Assembly (NCBI RefSeq): GCF_023954305.1
Contig: NZ_JAMLIG010000001.1
Location: forward strand, 2,728,001 to 2,792,000
From: Mesorhizobium sp.
GTDB taxonomy: Bacteria > Pseudomonadota > Alphaproteobacteria > Rhizobiales > Rhizobiaceae
Direction: 5' to 3'
DNA length: 64,000 nucleotides
The notes below the pieces were generated by a model, which did not search any database, was not told where the DNA came from, and saw nothing but the letters and a program-made list of their open reading frames with translations. The translations under genes and the position numbers were made by a program. Below, piece by piece: positions 58,766 to 64,000 of the stretch (its first letter is position 1; each line of letters starts with the position of its first letter).

Positions 58766-61036
58766 ATGCCCGATCACGTGCCCGGCCCGCGCGCACTTCT
58801 GAGACGGCTCCGCGAGCTCATGGCGGAGGCGCTCGATCCGCAGGCGCGCCTCGACCGCATCGTGCGCGAGATCGCCAGGAACATGGTCGCCGAAGTGTGC
58901 TCGCTCTACGTGCTGCGGGCCGATTCGGTGCTCGAGCTCTACGCCACCGAAGGCCTCAATCCGGGGTCGGTCCACCTGGCGCAGCTGCGCCTCGGCCAGG
59001 GCCTCGTCGGCACGATCGCGGCAAGCGCCCGCGCGCTCAACCTGTCCGACGCGCAGAACCACCCCGCTTTCGCCTACCTGCCGGAGACGGGCGAGGAGAT
59101 CTACAATTCCTTCCTCGGCGTGCCGGTGCTGCGCGCCGGCCGCACGCTCGGCGTCCTCGTCGTCCAGAACAAGACCAAGCGCAGCTATCGCGACGACGAG
59201 GTCGAGGCCCTCGAAACGATCGCCATGGTCATCGCCGAGATGATCGCCGCCGGCGATCTCGCGCGGCTGATCCGCCCCGGCATGGAGCTCGACCTGACGC
59301 GTCCGGCGAGCTTCAAGGGGCTGGCCTTCAACGAAGGCGTCGGTCTCGGCCATGTCGTGCTGCACGAGCCGCGCATCGTCGTCACCAACCTGTTCAACGA
59401 GGACATCGAGGAAGAGCTGAAACGCCTCGACGAGGCGCTGGGGTCGCTCAGGCTCTCGATCGACGACATGATGTCCCGCCGCGAAGTGGCCTTCGAGGGC
59501 GAGCACCGTGCCGTGCTCGAAGCCTACCGCATGTTCGCGCATGACCGCGGCTGGGTGCGGCGGCTGGAAGAGGCGATCCGCAACGGATTGTCTTCCGAAG
59601 CCGCGGTCGAGAAGGTGCAGAGCGACATGCGGGCCCGCATGACGCACATGATGGATCCCTATCTGCGCGAGCGGATGAGCGATTTCGACGACCTCGCCAA
59701 CCGCCTGCTGCGGCAGCTGATGGGGCGCGGGCCCGAGGCGGTGGCCGCGACCTTGCCGAAGGACGCCATCGTCGTCGCACGGCAGATGGGCGCGGCGGAA
59801 CTGCTGGATTACCCGCGCGAGAAGCTGCGCGGCCTCGTCCTCGAGGAGGGGTCGGTGACGAGCCACGTCGTCATCGTGGCGCGCGCGATGGGCATTCCCG
59901 TCGCCGGCCAGCTCAAGGGCGTGGTGTCGATGTCGGAAAACGGCGACGCCATCATCGTCGACGGCGAAGACGGCACGGTGCAGCTCAGGCCCCAGTCCGA
60001 CGTCGAGGCGGCCTATGCCGAGAAGGTGCGTTTCCGCGCCCGCCGGCAGGAACTCTACCGCGAGCTGCGCGACAAGCCGTCGGTGTCGAAGGACGGCGTC
60101 CATGTCGACCTGATGATGAATGCAGGGCTGGCCGTCGACCTGCCGCAGCTCGCCGAGGCGGGGGCGGCCGGCATCGGCCTATTCCGCACCGAACTGCAGT
60201 TCATGGTCGCCGCCACCTTCCCCCGAGCCGAGGCGCAGGAGCGGCTCTACCGCGAGGTTCTCGACGCGGCGAAGGGCAAGCCGGTCACCTTCCGCACCAT
60301 CGACATCGGCGGCGACAAGGTGCTGCCCTATTTCCGCGGTGCGGCGCAGGAGGAGAACCCGGCGCTCGGCTGGCGCGCGATCCGGCTCACCCTCGACCGG
60401 CCGGGCCTGCTGCGCACCCAGGTGCGGGCGCTGCTCAGGGCGGCCGGCGGCGGCGAATTGCGCATCATGCTGCCGATGGTGACGGAACTTGCCGAGATCG
60501 CCCAGGCGCGCGAGATCATCGACCGCGAGGTGCGGCATCTGTCGCGCCATGCCTATCTCCTGCCGACGACGCTGAAGATGGGAGCGATGGTCGAGGTGCC
60601 GGCGCTCTTGTGGCAGCTCGACGAACTCATGGAGGCGGTCGACTTCGTCTCTGTCGGCTCGAACGACCTGTTCCAGTTCGTCATGGCGACCGACCGCGGC
60701 AACGCGCTCCTGTCCGACCGGTTCGACCCGCTCTCGGTGCCGTTCCTGCGGGTGCTGAAGCAGATCGCGGATGCCGGCGCCCGCGCCAACACGCCGGTCA
60801 CGCTGTGCGGCGAACTCGCCGGCCGGCCGATCTCGGCGATGACGCTGATCGGCCTCGGCTACCGTTCGATCTCGATGTCGCCGGCCGCGATCGGCCCGGT
60901 GAAGGCCATGCTCGGCGAACTCCAGGTCGGCCGCCTCGAGGACATGCTCGATGCCTCGCTCTCGGCGGGCGGCGCCTTCCGCAACCTCCGCCGCGACCTG
61001 CAGGCCTTCGCCGCGGAAAACGGCATCCCGATTTGA
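58766..61036 (+). CDS. ptsP: PEP-protein phosphotransferase of the nitrogen PTS (EI-Ntr)
   Basis: Takes phosphate from phosphoenolpyruvate to NPr, regulating nitrogen, potassium and carbon use. It is 756 residues. An N-terminal GAF domain (about 25-160, binding glutamine in relatives) is followed by the EI part. The phosphorylated His367 is in EEGSVTSHVVIVARAMG, and the C-terminal PEP-binding barrel has FRTELQFM, PVTFRTIDIGGDK and VSVGSNDLFQFVMATDR. The ATG at 58766 follows GGAG. It lies 75 bp after lysC. Confidence 0.96.
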   Translation: MPDHVPGPRALLRRLRELMAEALDPQARLDRIVREIARNMVAEVCSLYVLRADSVLELYATEGLNPGSVHLAQLRLGQGLVGTIAASARALNLSDAQNHPAFAYLPETGEEIYNSFLGVPVLRAGRTLGVLVVQNKTKRSYRDDEVEALETIAMVIAEMIAAGDLARLIRPGMELDLTRPASFKGLAFNEGVGLGHVVLHEPRIVVTNLFNEDIEEELKRLDEALGSLRLSIDDMMSRREVAFEGEHRAVLEAYRMFAHDRGWVRRLEEAIRNGLSSEAAVEKVQSDMRARMTHMMDPYLRERMSDFDDLANRLLRQLMGRGPEAVAATLPKDAIVVARQMGAAELLDYPREKLRGLVLEEGSVTSHVVIVARAMGIPVAGQLKGVVSMSENGDAIIVDGEDGTVQLRPQSDVEAAYAEKVRFRARRQELYRELRDKPSVSKDGVHVDLMMNAGLAVDLPQLAEAGAAGIGLFRTELQFMVAATFPRAEAQERLYREVLDAAKGKPVTFRTIDIGGDKVLPYFRGAAQEENPALGWRAIRLTLDRPGLLRTQVRALLRAAGGGELRIMLPMVTELAEIAQAREIIDREVRHLSRHAYLLPTTLKMGAMVEVPALLWQLDELMEAVDFVSVGSNDLFQFVMATDRGNALLSDRFDPLSVPFLRVLKQIADAGARANTPVTLCGELAGRPISAMTLIGLGYRSISMSPAAIGPVKAMLGELQVGRLEDMLDASLSAGGAFRNLRRDLQAFAAENGIPI

Positions 61037-61043
61037 GTATGTC

Positions 61044-62120
61044 ATGACCGCACTCCCCACCGATCGCCTCGACCAGGTCGTCAAGCGCTACGAGATGCTG
61101 GAAGCCCAGATGGCGGCCGGCGTCGATCCCGAAGCCTATGTCAAGCTCGCCTCGGAATATGCCGAGATCCAGGACATGGCGGTGAAGGTGCGCGAACTGC
61201 GCAAGGCCGAGGCCGAGAAGGCCGGCATCGAGGCGATGCTCGCCGACGCGGGCACAGACAGGGAAATGCGCGACCTCGCCGAGGCCGAGATCGAGGAGGT
61301 CACGGAGCGGATCGAAGCCCTCGAGAAATCGATCCAGATCCTGCTCCTGCCGCGCGACCTCGCCGACGAGCGCAGCGCCATTCTCGAAATCCGCGCCGGC
61401 ACCGGCGGCGACGAGGCGGCGCTGTTTGCGGGCGACCTGTTCCGCATGTACGAGCGCTATGCCGCGTCCAAGGGCTGGAAAGTCGAACTGGATTCCGCGA
61501 GCGAGGGCGAGAAGGGCGGCTACAAGGAAATCATCGCCTCCATCACCGGCAAGGGCGTCTTCGCCGCGCTGAAATTCGAATCCGGAGTCCACCGCGTGCA
61601 GCGCGTGCCCGATACAGAAACGCAGGGCCGCATCCACACGTCGGCGGCCACGGTCGCGGTGCTGCCGGAGGCGGAAGAGGTCGACGTCGAAATCAAGCCG
61701 GAGGACGTCCGGCTGGAAACGCTGCGCGCATCGAGCGCCGGTGGCCAGCACGCCAACACTACCGATTCGTCGGTGCGCATCACCCATATCCCGACCGGCA
61801 TAGTGTTGCTGCAGGCGGGCCGCTCGCAGCACCAGAACCGCGCCAAGGCCTTCCAGATCTTGCGTGCCAAGCTCTACGATCTGCAGCGCAGCAAGGCGGA
61901 TTCGGACCGGTCGGAATCGCGCAAGGCGCAGGTCGGGTCCGGCGACCGGTCGGAGCGCATCCGCACCTACAATTTCCCGCAGGGGCGGCTCACCGACCAT
62001 CGCATCAACCTGACGCTCTACAAGCTCGACCGGGTGATGGAAGGCGACCTCGACGAAGTCATCGACGCGCTGACGGCGGACCACCAGTCGAAGCTGCTGG
62101 CCGAGTTCGGGACGAATTGA
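61044..62120 (+). CDS. prfA: Peptide chain release factor 1
   Basis: Recognises UAA and UAG and releases the finished protein. It is 358 residues. The stop-codon-reading tripeptide of RF1 is P-D-T at 189-191 (RVPDTETQGRIHTS). The peptidyl-hydrolysis GGQ is at 233-235 in ASSAGGQHANTTDSSVR; an Ala follows where Val is usual (GGQHVN). The C-terminal NFPQGRLTDHRINLTLYKLD is standard. It follows ptsP by 7 bp and has only a weak ribosome-binding site, so it may depend on ptsP translation. Confidence 0.96.
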   Translation: MTALPTDRLDQVVKRYEMLEAQMAAGVDPEAYVKLASEYAEIQDMAVKVRELRKAEAEKAGIEAMLADAGTDREMRDLAEAEIEEVTERIEALEKSIQILLLPRDLADERSAILEIRAGTGGDEAALFAGDLFRMYERYAASKGWKVELDSASEGEKGGYKEIIASITGKGVFAALKFESGVHRVQRVPDTETQGRIHTSAATVAVLPEAEEVDVEIKPEDVRLETLRASSAGGQHANTTDSSVRITHIPTGIVLLQAGRSQHQNRAKAFQILRAKLYDLQRSKADSDRSESRKAQVGSGDRSERIRTYNFPQGRLTDHRINLTLYKLDRVMEGDLDEVIDALTADHQSKLLAEFGTN

Positions 62121-62224
62121 GCGGGGTGGCGGCAAGCTGGACGGCAGCGCCGAGCCACTTGGCGACGTCGGCAGGACAGAGGGGGGCGTGAAGGAAACCT
62201 GGCCGTCCGCGAGACACTCCGTTC

Positions 62225-63082
62225 ATGACCACGCTCGCCGACCTCCACCGCATCGCCCGCGCGCGTTTGACGGAAGCCGGCATTGCGGACGCGGCGCTCG
62301 ATGCGCGCCTGCTCGTGGAGGACCTGACCGGAACCACCCGCACGGACGCGCTGGCGCGGCCGGAGACGCCGATCGACACGAAAGCCGAAGCCGCCGTGGA
62401 GGCCGCACTCGCCCGCCGTGCAGCCGGCGAGCCGGTACATCGCATCCTCGGCGCGCGGGAGTTCTACGGCCTGCGCCTTGCGCTGTCGCCCGACACGCTC
62501 GAGCCGCGCCCGGACACCGAGGCGCTGGTGGAGCTGGCTCTGCCCTTCGCGCAAGGCATCTGCGAGGCGCGGGGCGCTTGCCGCATCCTGGACCTCGGCA
62601 CGGGCACCGGTGCCATCGCGCTGGCACTCCTGTCGGCCGAACCGCGTGCCACGGCCGTTGCGACCGATGTTGCGCCCGGCGCCCTGGCGACGGCGAAGGC
62701 GAATGCCGAAGCGCTCGGACTGGCGGACCGCGCGACGTTCGTCCTGTCGGACTGGTTCGCGAATGTCGAGGGGCAGTTCGACCTGATCGTCTCCAACCCG
62801 CCCTACATCGCTTCGGCCGAGATCGACACGCTTTCGCGGGAAGTCCGCGGCTTCGATCCTCAGCGGGCGCTGGACGGCGGCGCGGACGGGCTCGATCCTT
62901 ATCGAATCATCGCCCGCGAGGCGGGGCGTCACCTCGCGTCAGACGGCGCGGCGATGGTCGAAATCGGGGCGGGGCAGGGGACCGACGTTGCCGGCATCTT
63001 CCGCGCGCACGGCTTGCGGCATGCCGCCTCGCGCCGCGATCTCGCCGGCCACGAGCGGGCGCTTGCCTTCCTGCGACAATGA
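62225..63082 (+). CDS. prmC: Release-factor glutamine methyltransferase
   Basis: Methylates the GGQ glutamine of RF1 and RF2, using SAM. It is 285 residues. Motif I is LDLGTGTG (about 122-129), the catalytic motif is NPPY (191-194), and REFYGLRLALSPDTLEPRPD is the family N-domain segment. Its pairing with prfA places the enzyme next to its substrate. The 104-bp gap before it holds no visible gene. Confidence 0.95.
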   Translation: MTTLADLHRIARARLTEAGIADAALDARLLVEDLTGTTRTDALARPETPIDTKAEAAVEAALARRAAGEPVHRILGAREFYGLRLALSPDTLEPRPDTEALVELALPFAQGICEARGACRILDLGTGTGAIALALLSAEPRATAVATDVAPGALATAKANAEALGLADRATFVLSDWFANVEGQFDLIVSNPPYIASAEIDTLSREVRGFDPQRALDGGADGLDPYRIIAREAGRHLASDGAAMVEIGAGQGTDVAGIFRAHGLRHAASRRDLAGHERALAFLRQ

Positions 63083-63375
63083 TCCGTGCAGAAAAGGCTT
63101 GCATCGCAACGGAATGTCGCTACCTTTCAGACACCGGACAAGACGTAGCAGGCAGTGCCGTTGTCGATTCGGTCCCCGTTGAAAACAAACTGCCTTCTTG
63201 CGTGAGCGATGCCTGGTGCATCGCATGGGGAACGTCCGGGCAGGCTTTGAACCGGAAACAGAACGGATGACGGCGGCGCCGCAACGAGGCGCCCGACCGT
63301 CGCAAACACAGCGGTAGACCGGGCTCTCCCACTCCGGCGCATCGCTTGTCGCAACCTCTCCAGCAAGAGTGTCGA

Positions 63376-64000
63376 ATGAGGCCACAACAGCAGAACAGGC
63401 GCATGCGCGGCCGTAACAACAATAACCAGAACCAGAACCGCAAGGGGCCGAACCCGCTCACGCGCAGCTACGAATCGAACGGGCCGGATGTGAAGATCCG
63501 CGGCTCCGCGCAGCAGATCGCCGAAAAATACATGCAGCTCGCCCGCGACGCGCAAAGCTCCGGCGACCGCGTCATGGCCGAGAACTACCTGCAGCACGCC
63601 GAGCACTACAATCGCATCATCGCGGCCGCCCAGGCGCAGATGCCGCAGCAGCAGTTCAGCCGCGACATGCGCGACGACCAGGACGACGACGAGGACCAGG
63701 ACAATCCGGCACCGCAGCAGTCGTTCGAGACCCAGCCGCAGGCGAATGACGGCACCGGCCCGCAGCCGGAAATCAGCGGCATTCCGGCCGAGGTCGCGCT
63801 CAATCCGGAAGCCGCCGGCGAGCAGCCGCGCGAGGTGCGCCCGCAGCTGAACGGCAACGGCCACGCGGCCGAGGGGGAGGACGCCGCGCCGCGCCGTCCG
63901 CGCCGTCCGCGCCGGCGCGGTCGCGGCGGCGATTTCGCCAACCGCGAGGCCGGCGGCGACGAGGGCTCCGCGGCAGGCGAAGGAGAGACAGCGGCGGCGG
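63376..64000 (+). CDS. DUF4167-domain protein (3' end outside window)
   Basis: About 208 codons are visible and the frame runs off the end. The N-terminus is basic and asparagine-rich (RMRGRNNNNQNQNRKGPNP), followed by the DUF4167 core VKIRGSAQQIAEKYMQLARD and ENYLQHAEHYNRIIAAAQAQ. Beyond about residue 100 it is acidic, then rich in RRPRRPRRRGRGG, so it is probably disordered and may bind RNA. The role is unknown. It usually follows prmC and precedes clpB in Rhizobiales. The 290-bp stretch between prmC and this gene shows no other feature. Confidence 0.92.
   Translation, partial: MRPQQQNRRMRGRNNNNQNQNRKGPNPLTRSYESNGPDVKIRGSAQQIAEKYMQLARDAQSSGDRVMAENYLQHAEHYNRIIAAAQAQMPQQQFSRDMRDDQDDDEDQDNPAPQQSFETQPQANDGTGPQPEISGIPAEVALNPEAAGEQPREVRPQLNGNGHAAEGEDAAPRRPRRPRRRGRGGDFANREAGGDEGSAAGEGETAAA

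Noticed and set aside
57263..60103. A 946-codon minus-strand frame
   Set aside because: Antisense shadow of lysC and ptsP, rich in His, Arg and Asp as typical for such shadows.
61044..62120. RF1 with P-D-T tripeptide and GGQHAN instead of GGQHVN
   Set aside because: The PxT pattern and GGQ are intact and the middle residue varies in rhizobial RF1 proteins, so no change in function is implied.

Overview
The window is high-GC chromosomal DNA from an alphaproteobacterium of the Hyphomicrobiales (Rhizobiales), most likely a Mesorhizobium/Aminobacter-like member of the Phyllobacteriaceae. Protein similarity by eye, the gene orders secA-PPIase-argJ-GNAT-mutT and lysC-ptsP-prfA-prmC-DUF4167, and an alpha-r14 type small RNA all point there. 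This is inference from recognised families; no database search was run.

Layout. Positions 1-6,230 are housekeeping and repair genes (cobalamin adenosyltransferase, HIG1 and BrkB-like membrane proteins, a DMT exporter, GluQRS, an AlkA-like glycosylase, an HNH nuclease, DsbB) ending in tRNA-Leu(CAA). Positions 6,207-27,298 form a probable 21-kb genomic island: it starts in the 3' end of the tRNA and ends at a 24/25 copy of that tRNA end. No integrase is visible in it. The island has two catabolic halves. The first (6.3-15.6 kb) has a TRAP transporter, a MetE-like protein, a cupin, an acetoacetate-decarboxylase-like protein, an amidohydrolase, a TetR regulator and a fumarylacetoacetase. The second (15.8-27.0 kb) has a second TetR, a complete sugar-type ABC importer, a cyclase-family hydrolase, a second related amidohydrolase and a second FAH-family protein. 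Each half therefore pairs one importer with one amidohydrolase and one FAH-fold hydrolase, which suggests two related import-and-degrade pathways for cyclic or amide compounds. In the ABC half, one permease is fused to a strictosidine-synthase/SMP-30-like beta-propeller, and a free paralogous propeller follows it.

Positions 27.5-36.2 kb hold 3-hydroxybutyryl-CoA dehydrogenase, GloB, a methyltransferase, a three-hairpin sRNA whose loops carry CCTCCTCCC, an acyl-CoA synthetase, a polysaccharide flippase/acyltransferase pair, a VapBC module and a broken DUF433-DUF5615 module. Positions 36.3-49.5 kb are core genes (secA, PPIase, argJ, mutT, an Flp pilin, comF, grxC, a nitrilase-family protein, DUF1178, a second VapBC, ubiG), with several palindromic intergenic repeats. 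Positions 49.7-57.2 kb carry an ABC-2 exporter, a GST with a histone-H1-like tail, and a small CoA-ligase/citryl-CoA-lyase/VOC cluster, then ChaC and an MFS protein. The window closes with lysC-ptsP-prfA-prmC and the start of a DUF4167 gene.

Regulatory signals read directly from the sequence include two related 38-bp palindromes in front of the first catabolic half (probable TetR operators), palindromes over the promoters of both VapBC modules and of the second TetR gene, a promoter for tRNA-Leu and a terminator ending the sRNA.
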